Shown here in pieces: positions 1-8,559 of a stretch of DNA of 64,000 nt. Within the stretch, counting starts at the first letter, position 1, and each line of letters begins with the position of its first letter. The position numbers and the translations under genes were made by a program. This DNA comes from Shewanella sp. MBTL60-112-B2 (GTDB taxonomy: Bacteria > Pseudomonadota > Gammaproteobacteria > Enterobacterales > Shewanellaceae), in NCBI RefSeq assembly GCF_019655055.1, contig NZ_BPFA01000005.1, positions 1 to 64,000 of the forward strand. The letters are read 5' to 3'. The notes below the pieces were generated by a model that saw only the letters and a program-made list of their open reading frames with translations, searched no databases and was not told where the DNA came from.

Positions 1-250
1 GGAAAGTAGAAGCAAATATCCATCAGGGCCAGAGGAGTACCTCAATAACAGGCCGAATATATGGGTGCAATGAACTCTTCTCAAAGTCGATATTAAATAT
101 CTTGCAAACCGGATGGGTCCATATATGTGGTGAATGTCATTAAAGCAAGGAGCACTTAATGACCTTGCCTCATAACCGCTAAACTCTCGCTGAGCGACTA
201 AATGTTTATACTGATTGGTATTATAATCCAGCTCTTAATTAAGGCTTAGT
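1..250. other. Left-edge stretch, no confident gene
   Basis: Two forward frames are open from the left edge: one stops at 71-73 (23 codons, ending NIWVQ) and one at 141-143 (46 codons, ending ICGECH). Either could be the 3' end of a gene lying to the left, but neither tail is recognisable and no terminator separates them from the repeat that follows. Confidence 0.3.
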
Positions 251-263
251 TACTCGCTAAGCC

Positions 264-361
264 TGCTTTCTGCTTTCTGCTTTCTGCTTTCTGCTTTCTG
301 CTTTCTGCTTTCTGCTTTCTGCTTTCTGCTTTCTGCTTTCTGCTTTCTGCTTTCTGCTTTC
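264..361. repeat. Heptamer tandem repeat, 14 perfect copies of TGCTTTC
   Basis: Fourteen uninterrupted, identical 7-bp units run from 264 to 361. On the minus strand the array could be read as a KAESRKQ-type peptide repeat at the end of a 92-codon frame (250-528), but that frame has no recognisable domain and I do not call it a gene. A perfect short array of this kind is expected to vary in copy number by slippage. Confidence 0.95.
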
Positions 362-578
362 TCATGATATTTAATCACTAAATCCAGCATTATTAACAAC
401 GAGTTAATTAGCAATGTATAAACAAACACCTTACTTAATGTGATTGATGTAGCAAAAAATGCTTTACCAAACCAGCAAACGTGACACAAACCAAGATCTT
501 GCGACATATTGTCCACTGGCAATATCATTATTAAAATAAGCCAATTATAATAATGACTTAACCATTAAGGATATACTT

Positions 579-788
579 ATGAAAATCAGCGCACGCAACA
601 CCCTAAACGGCACTATCAAGTCAATTGAAGAAGGTTCTGTAAACAACGAAGTTGTTATCGAACTAGCACCAGGTGTTGAAATCACTTCTGTTGTAACTAA
701 GAAATCTTGCGAGCAACTAGGTCTAGTTGTTGGTGGTCAAGCATACGCGATCATCAAAGCAAGCAACGTAATGGTTGCTGTAGACTAA
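579..788 (+). CDS. Mop-domain molybdate/molybdopterin-binding protein
   Basis: This 69-residue protein is a single TOBE/Mop domain, the family of small cytoplasmic proteins (molbindins) that bind molybdate or tungstate oxyanions as oligomers. The pattern seen is typical: N-terminal SARNTLNGTI, a central NEVVIEL strand, ITSVVTKKS, then LGLVVGG and a final IKASNVMVAVD strand. The length matches single-domain Mop proteins. A TAAGGA ribosome site lies 7 bases before the ATG and a strong terminator follows at 813-849, so it appears to be a monocistronic unit. No molybdate transport gene is adjacent. Confidence 0.9.
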   Translation: MKISARNTLNGTIKSIEEGSVNNEVVIELAPGVEITSVVTKKSCEQLGLVVGGQAYAIIKASNVMVAVD

Positions 789-812
789 TATTAGTCTATA
801 TAAACAAATGCT

Positions 813-849
813 AAAAAGCCGCCAACACTGCTGTGTTGGCGGCTTTTTT
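813..849 (+). terminator. Rho-independent terminator after the Mop gene
   Basis: A perfect 16-bp stem (AAAAAGCCGCCAACAC and its complement) with a TGCT loop ends in a run of six T. The A-run on the other side means it could also stop leftward transcription, including that of the minus-strand gene ending at 905. Confidence 0.92.
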
Positions 850-904
850 GATTGACAGAATTAATGAATATGAGCGCTTAAATCACTTTAAAGACTGATT
901 GATA

Positions 905-1228
905 TTATAGGCCTATCAGCGCAGCGACTGAGCCTATGATAATCAAAGATATCCCGGCTAAGATAGTGTACTTAACCCGAGTCGCTCGTTTGTAGGCCAA
1001 TAAACCAGCGTACTGAATATCGATATTCTCAGAGTTTTCAAACCCTCGACCCAGTGTCCAGGTGAACAGCGTCATACGATCAGAAGAGGAGAGCAAGCTA
1101 GATTCAGATCCCAACAAAGAATCCCATAGCGCCCTATCATGTTGCTTTAACACTCGGTTAAGCTCTGGTAAGCCCATAAAGGCTAACCCCAGAAACATAA
1201 GAATAAAACCTAATGCCATCACAGCCAT
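905..1228 (-). CDS. Small two-helix membrane protein of unknown function
   Basis: I do not recognise this 107-residue protein. It starts with a hydrophobic helix (MAVMALGFILMFLGLAFMGL), carries a polar middle section of about 50 residues, then KRATRVKYTILAGISLIIIGSVAALIGL as a second membrane helix at the very C-terminus. An in-frame ATG lies 45 bases upstream (1273), but the internal ATG at 1228 is preceded by GGAGG at a 5-base spacing and puts the first helix at the N-terminus, so I prefer 1228. It may share the bidirectional terminator with the Mop gene. Confidence 0.65.
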   Translation of the reverse strand: MAVMALGFILMFLGLAFMGLPELNRVLKQHDRALWDSLLGSESSLLSSSDRMTLFTWTLGRGFENSENIDIQYAGLLAYKRATRVKYTILAGISLIIIGSVAALIGL

Positions 1229-1359
1229 AACGTCCTCCATTGACGAAAAATCATCCAACTTTTGTATTAACATCGGGTATTTTTCGAAAGATGTAAAGCT
1301 CTGTTATAACTCAGTCAAAGTTTTCGGTGATAACGACAGCTAATTCAAAGCCATTACCA

Positions 1360-1878
1360 TTACTTCACGCTTCTAAAACCTGCGTATTGCACAGCACTTG
1401 CTGGCGATTGCTTCTCCAGTTGATAAGGTGTTTTCAGTATTCTAGGATCCAGGCTATTGCTTACGCTTGCTTTACCACTGCAACCGCAGCCACCACTCGA
1501 ACCACCACAACAGCCGCCCTTTTTCTCATGGTTTATCGAGGCACGTCCTTGAGCCGCATCTACTAAGCGATGATTGAGATCTTTTGCCCTGTTGATAAGC
1601 TCAGCTACATCCAAAGCATTATCAGCCTGACTCACACTAATACCCGCATCAAGCAGCTTGCCTAACATGCGTTCACCAATATGCTGCACCACAACGATAT
1701 CGGTTTTATGGTCGATGATAAGATTTAGCATTGCCTTCTTGGCGCTACATCCACCACTCATGGCAGGATTGTCATAACGCCCAATGAGCTGTAGATGCTT
1801 ATCATAAAAAGCGATTTGTGGAGCTTTAGTGAAGTGAGTAGCCAAACGATCTCGGCTCATAGGAATAGCAATGATCAT
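1360..1878 (-). CDS. NifX/NifB-type (dinitrogenase FeMo-cofactor biosynthesis fold) protein with Cys-rich tail
   Basis: The first ~105 residues match the PF02579 fold shared by NifX, NafY and the NifB C-terminus: MIIAIPMSRDRLATHFTKAPQIAFYD, GGCSAKKAMLNLI, and DIVVVQHIGERMLGKLLDAGI. These domains bind iron-sulfur or Fe-Mo clusters. Residues about 120-136 form a tail very rich in Cys and Gly (GGCCGGSSGGCGCSG), a plausible metal site. No nitrogenase genes are present, so a role in nitrogen fixation is not implied; stand-alone members occur in many non-fixers with unknown function. It lies 2 bp downstream of the UPF0251 gene and is surely cotranscribed with it. Confidence 0.85.
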   Translation of the reverse strand: MIIAIPMSRDRLATHFTKAPQIAFYDKHLQLIGRYDNPAMSGGCSAKKAMLNLIIDHKTDIVVVQHIGERMLGKLLDAGISVSQADNALDVAELINRAKDLNHRLVDAAQGRASINHEKKGGCCGGSSGGCGCSGKASVSNSLDPRILKTPYQLEKQSPASAVQYAGFRSVK

Positions 1879-1880
1879 GA

Positions 1881-2171
1881 TTAATCCTTGTTTGCAATTT
1901 GGGGAAGTAAAAGCGCCTGGCCTTGAGTGACAGCCGTGGCCACTTTTTTACGAGCACTCGCCAACAAGTAGCCAAAAGTTTGCCGTGAGATCCCCATAGA
2001 TGAAGCCGCATCTAGCTGACTCATCTTGTGGACATCTCCAAGGCTCAGCGCTTCAAACTCATCAGCTTCTAGCTGAATCTTCTCAAGCTGAGTCGATGGG
2101 ATACCATTTGGTTTAAACAGACTACATGGTACGCAACTACTAAGGTGACGACATTTCTTGGGTCTAGACAT
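1881..2171 (-). CDS. UPF0251 (DUF134) helix-turn-helix protein
   Basis: This 96-residue protein has the DUF134 signature: N-terminal MSRPKKCRHLSSCVPCSLFKP with Cys residues, the acidic stretch LEADEFEALSLGDVHKMSQLDAASSMGISRQTFGYLLASARKKVA, which is a sigma-70 region-4-like HTH (about residues 45-75). Members are predicted DNA-binding proteins. Its location directly before a NifX-like gene is a recurrent pairing in bacteria and archaea and suggests regulation of, or joint work with, that metal-binding partner. Function remains unproven. Confidence 0.85.
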   Translation of the reverse strand: MSRPKKCRHLSSCVPCSLFKPNGIPSTQLEKIQLEADEFEALSLGDVHKMSQLDAASSMGISRQTFGYLLASARKKVATAVTQGQALLLPQIANKD

Positions 2172-2408
2172 TAGCAGTTGCTCTCTGACTATTTGTTGGT
2201 ATTAACTCGATATAAGCTGACTTGCGCTTACACATTGTCATGCAAGAAATAACTGCAGCAATAGTTATTGGCCTACGCCATTAACCACTATTATTAGGGA
2301 TGATTTCACTGTAAACCGAGGCCAAACTCACACTCAAAAATATTCAGCTACTCTAAATAATTGCTTGTTACATAAAGATAAACTACATAAAGACAAGCTA
2401 CATAAGTA

Positions 2409-3014
2409 TTAAGATAACTTGTTATGATGCGGCCACATAACAACGCGATGGCAAATAGCATTGAGCAGGTACTCGTCGTGAGAAATAACCAACAGACCTA
2501 AATTACGCCGCTTGGCACTGGCTAGCAACTGTTGCCAGAACTGGGACTGGGTCACCATATCCAGATGAGCAGTCACTTCGTCACAGATCAAATACTCAGT
2601 GGTCGGCACTAAAGCCCTGATCAGATTAAACCGCTGTAACTGACCACCCGATAACTGATTAGGCCTTCTCGCTAACCAAGCCCGCTCTACACCATACTCT
2701 TCCAGTAAGGGCAGGTAGCCATCACCCCTCCAACTTTCAAATAACGAGTCTTTTAAGCTCAAACGTGGATTAAAGGCAAACTCACTCTGTTGAATAAGCC
2801 ATTGCACTGGATTAGCCTTACCGGCCAGCTTTTTAGGTAAAGTAAGTTGCTCAGCCTCCACGTTAAGCATGCCTGCCAGCACACTCGCTAACGATGACTT
2901 ACCTACTCCGCTAGGGCCAGATAAGCCCAGCACTTCTCCAGGCTGCAAGCTAAGGTCTGGAAAGGCGATTGTTTGCTCTCGTCGCCGCAAACAAGCATTA
3001 CGCAGCGTTAGCAT
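2409..3014 (-). CDS. nikE: Nickel ABC transporter ATPase, NikE-like
   Basis: This 201-residue ATPase of the oligopeptide/nickel family supplies energy for import at the inner membrane. Walker A is GPSGVGKSS (about residues 33-41), the signature is LSGGQLQR (about 121-128), and Walker B is YLICDEVTAHLD. It is shorter than most NikE/OppF proteins because the C-terminal oligopeptide-transporter extension is missing. Its start overlaps the end of nikD by 17 bases, so the two are probably translationally coupled. It is the last gene of the leftward nik operon. Assignment to nickel rests on the adjacent nikR. Confidence 0.85.
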   Translation of the reverse strand: MLTLRNACLRRREQTIAFPDLSLQPGEVLGLSGPSGVGKSSLASVLAGMLNVEAEQLTLPKKLAGKANPVQWLIQQSEFAFNPRLSLKDSLFESWRGDGYLPLLEEYGVERAWLARRPNQLSGGQLQRFNLIRALVPTTEYLICDEVTAHLDMVTQSQFWQQLLASAKRRNLGLLVISHDEYLLNAICHRVVMWPHHNKLS

Positions 3015-3705
3015 CTAATTGCCCCCAATGCTCCGGCAGTGCAGCCCATAAGCTTTGTGTATAGCTGTGACATGCTCCACTGCGGATATTGGCACTGGTC
3101 GTGATCTCCACCATCTTACCATCACGTAATACTAAAATTCGATCAGCCACAGTAAGAAGGTGCCTTAGATTATGGCTTATTACCATCACCGCGACATTCT
3201 CGCTACGCGCTAGATAGGCTAAATGTTGATAAATAGCTTCCGCACTTTGAGTATCGAGGCCGCAACAAGGCTCATCGGCGATCATAATCTCGCTCGCCTG
3301 CCAGCATGCTTGGGCCAGCAACACACGCTTTGCCATTCCCCCAGACAATTGGTGGCGGTAACAACGACTAATATCGGCAGCCAATGGGAAACGCTGTTTA
3401 CGTGTTGCCCCTTTAGGCACTCGTTTCAGCGCGTAATTGAGTTGTGATGAAATCCGCCTTAAGGGATCGAGTACTGATGCTGACTGCGCCGCCAATACCC
3501 GCCTATCTCCAGCGGCATAAATTACCTGGCCACTTAAGCTAAAACCCTCAGGGACTTGCCCTAACAATGCCTGCGCCAATAAGCTCTTACCGCTACCACT
3601 GGCTCCAACTACGCCAAGCACTTCCCCTTTGGTAATAGAGAAGCTTAACGGGGATAACAAGCAGATCTCCCGCGATTGAATACTGAGTTTATCGACACAC
3701 AACAT
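2998..3705 (-). CDS. nikD: Nickel ABC transporter ATPase, NikD-like
   Basis: This 235-residue ATPase carries Walker A GASGSGKSL (about residues 33-41), signature LSGGMAKR, Walker B IMIADEPCCGLD and an H-loop VISHN. The ATG follows directly after the nikC stop codon, with AAGGAGC as ribosome site inside the end of nikC. Together with NikE it forms the heterodimeric motor of the importer. Unlike most OppD relatives it lacks a long C-terminal extension, as expected for the nickel branch. Confidence 0.87.
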   Translation of the reverse strand: MLCVDKLSIQSREICLLSPLSFSITKGEVLGVVGASGSGKSLLAQALLGQVPEGFSLSGQVIYAAGDRRVLAAQSASVLDPLRRISSQLNYALKRVPKGATRKQRFPLAADISRCYRHQLSGGMAKRVLLAQACWQASEIMIADEPCCGLDTQSAEAIYQHLAYLARSENVAVMVISHNLRHLLTVADRILVLRDGKMVEITTSANIRSGACHSYTQSLWAALPEHWGQLDANAA

Positions 3706-4533
3706 TTAGCATGCTCCTTGAAGATGAGTCTGCGGCCCCTGACGCAGCGCCGCTAACAATTGCTGGGCAATATAAGACAGCAGCAATAGGCAAACGAGTA
3801 ACAATAGCCCAGGGCAAACACCCAGCCACCAATGGCCAGTTAGCACATACTGACTAGCCTGAGCTAATAAGGCTCCCATAGACGGATTATCAGGATTTAA
3901 TCCAAAGCCCAGAAAGGTTAAGGCTGCCATATGAGTCAAGGCATGGGGGAACAACAGCAAGCCGCCAATCCACCACTGAGGCAGGATATGCGGCAACATA
4001 TGGCTGCGTAGCCGTTGCCAAGCAGTGCAACCAAACTGACCAGCAAGGCGGTAATAAGGGCTTGACTGTACTTGCTGCATCTCGAAGCGTAACAATCGGG
4101 TTAACTTTGGCCAGTGACTCAGGGCAATGGCTACCACTAAGCCCCACTCTGCGCCGCCAAACACTAACGAGAGTAAGATAAGTAGCAGCAGATGCGGCAG
4201 CGACATAAACAGATCCACCAGCAAGTCGACCACCCAACGGCAATAAGGGTGCAGCATGGCAAACATCGCCATCAGCAGTGACAAAAGACTACTCATCAAT
4301 ACCGCTAGTCCACCAACATAGATGCTCTGCGCCAGTGCCTGTAAACTGCGACTAAACAGATCTCGCCCTAGCCAATCTGTGCCAAAGAGATAAGCCGTAG
4401 AAGGAGCCTGATATTTATGGAGTAAGTTGAGCTCATCCCCCAGCCAAGGCCAAGAAAAGGCCAAGATAATTAAGCTTAACAAGCTAAGGCTTGCCAAGAT
4501 AAAACCCGGTTGGCGCAAGGCTCTAGGCATCAT
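3706..4533 (-). CDS. nikC: Nickel ABC transporter permease, NikC-like
   Basis: A 275-residue inner-membrane permease (DppC/NikC type) with about six hydrophobic helices. It shows the family hallmarks: the N-terminal segment FGTDWLGRDLFSRSLQALAQS and the cytoplasmic coupling motif region ALSHWPKLTRLLRFEMQQVQSSPYYRLAGQFGC, which docks to the ATPases. Its start overlaps nikB by 11 bases and its end abuts nikD. The pair NikB/NikC forms the translocation pore. Confidence 0.88.
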   Translation of the reverse strand: MMPRALRQPGFILASLSLLSLIILAFSWPWLGDELNLLHKYQAPSTAYLFGTDWLGRDLFSRSLQALAQSIYVGGLAVLMSSLLSLLMAMFAMLHPYCRWVVDLLVDLFMSLPHLLLLILLSLVFGGAEWGLVVAIALSHWPKLTRLLRFEMQQVQSSPYYRLAGQFGCTAWQRLRSHMLPHILPQWWIGGLLLFPHALTHMAALTFLGFGLNPDNPSMGALLAQASQYVLTGHWWLGVCPGLLLLVCLLLLSYIAQQLLAALRQGPQTHLQGAC

Positions 4534-5500
4534 TAACCTCTAGCATAAAATAACCCGACAGTAGGTTAGCTATCAGATTGCCACTAAATACCAATAGTGC
4601 GGATATTAAGGTACAGCCCATCAACAGCCCCGTATCACTCGCTAAACCGGCTTTAACGATACTCGCCCCTAGACCAGGAAAACTAAATACGCTTTCGGCA
4701 ATCAAGGAGCCACCAAACAGTTCGGCGATAGTGGCAAACTGCAAGATAATGGCGGGTAGCAGACTGTTACGGACCACATGAAACAGCACCACCCTAGATA
4801 AGCTGTCGCCATGGGCTAAGGAGTACTGCACATAATCAGATTGCAGCACATCTATCACCTTTTCACGTGTATGAAGCATGATTGGCGCCATACTCACTAG
4901 GGTCAATGTCACCACGGGCAGTAATAGGTGTAACATCATACTGCCCAGCGACTGCTGCATAAAAGTCATGCCGATTGGCGCCGCGCAGCAAACGGGAGTC
5001 AGGCTAAGGCCGATGGAAAACAGGCTGATAAGCAGCATAGCCAGCCAGAACGACGGCATACAAACCATCAACCATGCCAACTTTTGAATGATGCGATCTA
5101 ACCAGCCGCCGCGATAGATTGCCGCGGCTAAGCCAAGCAAGTAACCGAAAACCAAAGAGCAGATCCAGCTTAAGCCGATCAACAGTAGTGACAGCGGCAA
5201 TTGCTCTGCAATCACACTCGAAACAGGTTGCTGATAGAGGCTAGAGTAGCCCAGATCTCCTTGAGCTAAGCCTGAAAACCAGTGAATAAAGCGCTCTGCG
5301 ACACTTTGATCTAACGCCAACTGGCTCGCTAATAAAGCCTTTTGCGCTTCCGAGACCGCAAAAACATTGCCGCCAAGATAAGCGTTGAGCGGATCCAGTG
5401 GTGACCAACTCAGTAACAGATAAGCCAACACGACGACGAGAAAAAGCAATAACAGCAAGCGCAGGCTAGTGTGCAATATCGACGTTGATAACTTGCTCAT
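4523..5500 (-). CDS. nikB: Nickel ABC transporter permease, NikB-like
   Basis: This 325-residue DppB/NikB-type permease has an N-terminal membrane helix (LRLLLLLFLVVVLAYLLLSW), the family motif SPLDP near residue 33, a periplasmic region and five further helices. The coupling segment is HTREKVIDVLQSDYVQYSLAHG. The ATG overlaps the nikA stop by 4 bases (ATGA), typical of translational coupling. It forms the pore with NikC. Confidence 0.88.
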   Translation of the reverse strand: MSKLSTSILHTSLRLLLLLFLVVVLAYLLLSWSPLDPLNAYLGGNVFAVSEAQKALLASQLALDQSVAERFIHWFSGLAQGDLGYSSLYQQPVSSVIAEQLPLSLLLIGLSWICSLVFGYLLGLAAAIYRGGWLDRIIQKLAWLMVCMPSFWLAMLLISLFSIGLSLTPVCCAAPIGMTFMQQSLGSMMLHLLLPVVTLTLVSMAPIMLHTREKVIDVLQSDYVQYSLAHGDSLSRVVLFHVVRNSLLPAIILQFATIAELFGGSLIAESVFSFPGLGASIVKAGLASDTGLLMGCTLISALLVFSGNLIANLLSGYFMLEVNDA

Positions 5501-7029
5501 CGATTAGGGCACTGCCAACGCCACTGCTCAATATTATTGGCGAGCGGCCAGCCATGCCCATGAGCCTCGATCCCCGGCTTAGCAAGATCTAAACATTCAT
5601 TTGCCGCATAGAGGTGCTTTAAATTAACTAACCACGTCCATGGGCGATCTGCGGCGATCAAGGCTTGCGCCTGTTGCCAGTAAGGCAAAGAACCAGACCA
5701 TGATCCTGCCGTTTGAGCACTGTCTAGCGCCCTATCCACCTCAGGATTGCTATAGTAACCCGAGTTGAAATAGCCTTTACCTCGACTATCACTATGATAA
5801 ACAGCCCTCACCTCGGTGGCACTGTGGCTGCCAAAACCTAATAACACAGGCTGGCGATGCATTTGCTGATAAATAGCTTCCCAACTCTTACCGACAGCTT
5901 TTATCTCTATACCTAATGGCTTAACCATCTGCGCGACCGCTAACGACAATTGTTGACGCACCGTGTCACCCGCGAGGTAATAGAGGGTCATGCTGGCTGG
6001 TACACCATCTCGGTAGCGTAAACCTTGTTTAACCTGCCAACCATTTTGCTCGAGTAGCTGTTTAGCCGCCGTGAGATCCGCCTGAGTCGAAGGGCTAGTT
6101 GTGGGCCCCCAAGGCAAACCATCGGCAATTGAATAGGCTGGAGTGGCAAAACCATCAAGTAACTGCTGCACCAGCACCTCACGGTCTACAGCGAGTTCCA
6201 CAGCTTGGCGGATCGCAGCATCGGATGTGACATCATTGCCAATGTTATCTGCTTGAGATGCCAGCATGGGCCAAGCTATACCCCGGTTATCGACACTATC
6301 AATACTCCATAGCTTATATCCAGGTGGTAATATCTTGGCATATCGCGGTGCGATAGCGGCGAGATCTAACTGGCCAGCACGCAACCTTGCATAGCGGCTA
6401 TCCTCGTCACTAAAGGTCACTATCACCTTAGAGAACTCAGGCTTTTGGCCATAATAGTAAGGGTTTGGCTGCATGATTAGCTGCTGATTTCGATCCCAGC
6501 GCACAAACGCTAGTGGCCCAGAGCCGATAGGCTTTAGGCCGTATTGAGCGCCGTAGCTCGCCTTAGGAACGATGGCCAAATTAACCAAGTTATCGATAAA
6601 GGTAATGTCGGCTTGTTTAAGATAAAACTCTACACGGTAGTCGCCCTTGATCTCAACCCGATCGAGCTGAGTTAAATCATGCAGAGAGGCGCTTTTCTTA
6701 GCGGTATCGAAGCTAAATTTCACGTCGCTTGCGGTTAATCCTGTGCCATCGTTAAACTTAACGCCTTGGCGTAGATCGACAGACCAAACAAGACGATCGT
6801 CGCTTAAACGCCATTGCAGCGCTAGATCGCTTACCAAGGCTAAGGCGTTATCACGTTTGATCAGGGTCGACTGAAATAACGGCCGATTATATTTACCCCA
6901 ACCATAAATAGGATCGAAACCCGTTTCAGGCTCGGCGCCTAAGGCAAGTGTCAGCACTTTATCAGTGCTAGCAACACTCGGTAAGGGCAGTAACGAAATA
7001 GAGAGAATGAATAGAATTAACGACTTCAC
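5497..7029 (-). CDS. nikA: Nickel-binding periplasmic protein, NikA-like
   Basis: This 510-residue extracytoplasmic solute-binding protein (family 5, the Dpp/Opp/Nik type) has a clear signal peptide MKSLILFILSISLLPLPSVAS and the family 5 sequence LTLALGAEPETGFDPIYGWGKYNRPLFQSTLIKRD, which resembles E. coli NikA. It would capture nickel (probably as a chelate) for the NikBCDE importer. The start codon is GTG with GGTGAT upstream. As first gene of the operon it faces nikR across a 185-bp divergent promoter region. A role in peptide uptake cannot be excluded by sequence alone, but nikR next door argues for nickel. Confidence 0.88.
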   Translation of the reverse strand: MKSLILFILSISLLPLPSVASTDKVLTLALGAEPETGFDPIYGWGKYNRPLFQSTLIKRDNALALVSDLALQWRLSDDRLVWSVDLRQGVKFNDGTGLTASDVKFSFDTAKKSASLHDLTQLDRVEIKGDYRVEFYLKQADITFIDNLVNLAIVPKASYGAQYGLKPIGSGPLAFVRWDRNQQLIMQPNPYYYGQKPEFSKVIVTFSDEDSRYARLRAGQLDLAAIAPRYAKILPPGYKLWSIDSVDNRGIAWPMLASQADNIGNDVTSDAAIRQAVELAVDREVLVQQLLDGFATPAYSIADGLPWGPTTSPSTQADLTAAKQLLEQNGWQVKQGLRYRDGVPASMTLYYLAGDTVRQQLSLAVAQMVKPLGIEIKAVGKSWEAIYQQMHRQPVLLGFGSHSATEVRAVYHSDSRGKGYFNSGYYSNPEVDRALDSAQTAGSWSGSLPYWQQAQALIAADRPWTWLVNLKHLYAANECLDLAKPGIEAHGHGWPLANNIEQWRWQCPNR

Positions 7030-7130
7030 AAGATCACCAACAATCCTTGAGTAATACTATTTTTAGAATCGTCACACTACACTTAATTGTTCAGTAAAAC
7101 AGCTGCTCAACAAAACTAAATACCGCATCG

Positions 7131-7144
7131 TTGACCTAGATCAG
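7131..7144. promoter_or_regulatory. FNR-like site in the nikA-nikR intergenic region
   Basis: TTGACCTAGATCAG differs from the FNR consensus TTGAT-N4-ATCAA at one position in each half and lies about 100 bp before nikA and 70 bp before nikR. In E. coli nikA is activated by FNR, so the position makes sense. No convincing classical NikR box (GTATGA-N16-TCATAC) was found. Confidence 0.4.
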
Positions 7145-7214
7145 TTTTCTAGTCATGCATCTTGTTTATACCTATAAGACACTAAAAGTAATTAAGTTTT
7201 ATGGAATTTACTCT

Positions 7215-7625
7215 ATGTCTAACGACACGATTCGTTTTACGGTTTCTTTGCCCAAGTCTCAATTTGAAGAGATTGAACAAGATCTATTACAGCGAGGTTA
7301 TCAATCACGTTCTGAGTATATTCGCGACCTTTTCAGAGACCGTTTAGTCGATAAACAATGGAATGAGAGTAAAGAAGATGTAGTTGGTGTGCTGACCCTT
7401 ATCTTCGATCATCATCAGCGTGGCTTGACTGAGAAACTGATCGATATTCAACATAACCACTTAATACATGTCTTGTGTAGCACCCATGTACATGTCGACC
7501 ACCATAACTGCCTAGAGACTATTATCATTAAGGGGCAAGCGGCCGAGCTAAACGCCATAGTGAACCGGATCTCGGCGTTAAAAGGGGTCAAAGTTGCACG
7601 CCTAAGCCGTGCGGGTGTGGTGTAA
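7215..7625 (+). CDS. nikR: Nickel-responsive repressor NikR
   Basis: This 136-residue protein has the NikR architecture: an N-terminal ribbon-helix-helix (TIRFTVSLPKSQFEEIEQDLLQRGYQSRSEYIRDLFRD) and a C-terminal ACT-like metal domain. The nickel ligands are visible in QHNHLIHVLCSTHVHVDHHNCLE, corresponding to the conserved His, HxH and Cys set. A longer frame reaches back to 7155, but the ATG at 7215 fits the family length and N-terminus. It is divergent from nikA and expected to shut down the importer when nickel is ample. Confidence 0.93.
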   Translation: MSNDTIRFTVSLPKSQFEEIEQDLLQRGYQSRSEYIRDLFRDRLVDKQWNESKEDVVGVLTLIFDHHQRGLTEKLIDIQHNHLIHVLCSTHVHVDHHNCLETIIIKGQAAELNAIVNRISALKGVKVARLSRAGVV

Positions 7626-7650
7626 ACTCGAATCAAGCCTCTTGAGTAGC

Positions 7651-8442
7651 CTAATAACCCGCCTTAAAGTACTGGCTTGGCGTGTTACCAAGGTGCTGCT
7701 TAAAAAAGCTGATAAAAGCGCTATCGCTCGCAAACCCCAGTGCAAACGCCACGGCAGAGACACGACGACCTTCGGCGAGTTGCTCTATCGCAGCCTGCAA
7801 GCGCCATTGCTGTCGCCAGGCTTGATAACTCATACCGGTTTGCTTATTAAAAATCCGCGAAATAGTCTTTTCACTGGCACCGATATCACTCGCCATCAGA
7901 TTAAGTTGTTCGGCTTGATGTTGACCAGACGCTAGCCTTTCGAGCCAAGTTTGTAAGCGTTTATCCGTTGGTATGGGGAGTGATAACTTGAGCTCTTCAG
8001 CCAAGTTGAGCTCCTCAATAAATAACGCGATAAGTGCAGCTTGTTGCCCAGTTGGCATATCCCAAGCCCACATAGCCATTCGCTCAATCAGCGCCCTCAG
8101 TAAAGGGTTAACTCCGAGCAACTTAACCGTGCGAGGAAGTTCAGAGAAAACTTCAATATCAAAATAGATTGATCGGTAGGCCACTACATTACGCATCTTT
8201 ACACAGTGCTCTACTCCAGCAGGGATCCACGCAGCCTTGGTCGGCGGTAGCACACATTGGCGCTGACTTGACTCCGCTTCATATAAAGTAATCGACATAC
8301 ACCCACGTGGCGCATACAAAAGCTGAGCTTTTTCATGCTTATGCATTCCCGAGTCATGCTGGCCCACATCAGCTGCAATACCAACGATACTAGCCTCAAT
8401 GCTATCAAGATCAAATCTGCTTTCATGATCAATTATTGCCAT
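7651..8442 (-). CDS. AraC-family regulator with cupin sensor domain
   Basis: A 263-residue transcription factor: residues about 15-100 form an AraC-type cupin (HKHEKAQLLYAPRGCMSITL, WIPAGVEHCVKM), and residues about 165-260 form the double HTH_18 domain ending in AVAFALGFASDSAFISFFKQHLGNTPSQYFKAGY. It is divergent from the Bcr/CflA exporter with 117 bp between the starts, so it most likely controls that exporter. The inducer is unknown. It converges with nikR. Confidence 0.88.
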   Translation of the reverse strand: MAIIDHESRFDLDSIEASIVGIAADVGQHDSGMHKHEKAQLLYAPRGCMSITLYEAESSQRQCVLPPTKAAWIPAGVEHCVKMRNVVAYRSIYFDIEVFSELPRTVKLLGVNPLLRALIERMAMWAWDMPTGQQAALIALFIEELNLAEELKLSLPIPTDKRLQTWLERLASGQHQAEQLNLMASDIGASEKTISRIFNKQTGMSYQAWRQQWRLQAAIEQLAEGRRVSAVAFALGFASDSAFISFFKQHLGNTPSQYFKAGY

Positions 8443-8559
8443 TAACGATACTGTCCGATTTCAGCTGTTTTAAGTCTTTATTATTGTAATAGCCCTAATC
8501 CGAAATCGCTACACTGCCTACCGCAACGAATTACTGACCGCAAATATTACGGAATGACC

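Noticed and set aside
250..528. 92-codon minus-strand frame over the heptamer array
   Set aside because: The C-terminal half is only repeat translation, the rest has no recognisable domain and there is no clear ribosome site.
3890..4243. 117-codon minus-strand frame inside nikC
   Set aside because: It lies fully within nikC in another frame; nikC has clear family motifs across the same DNA.
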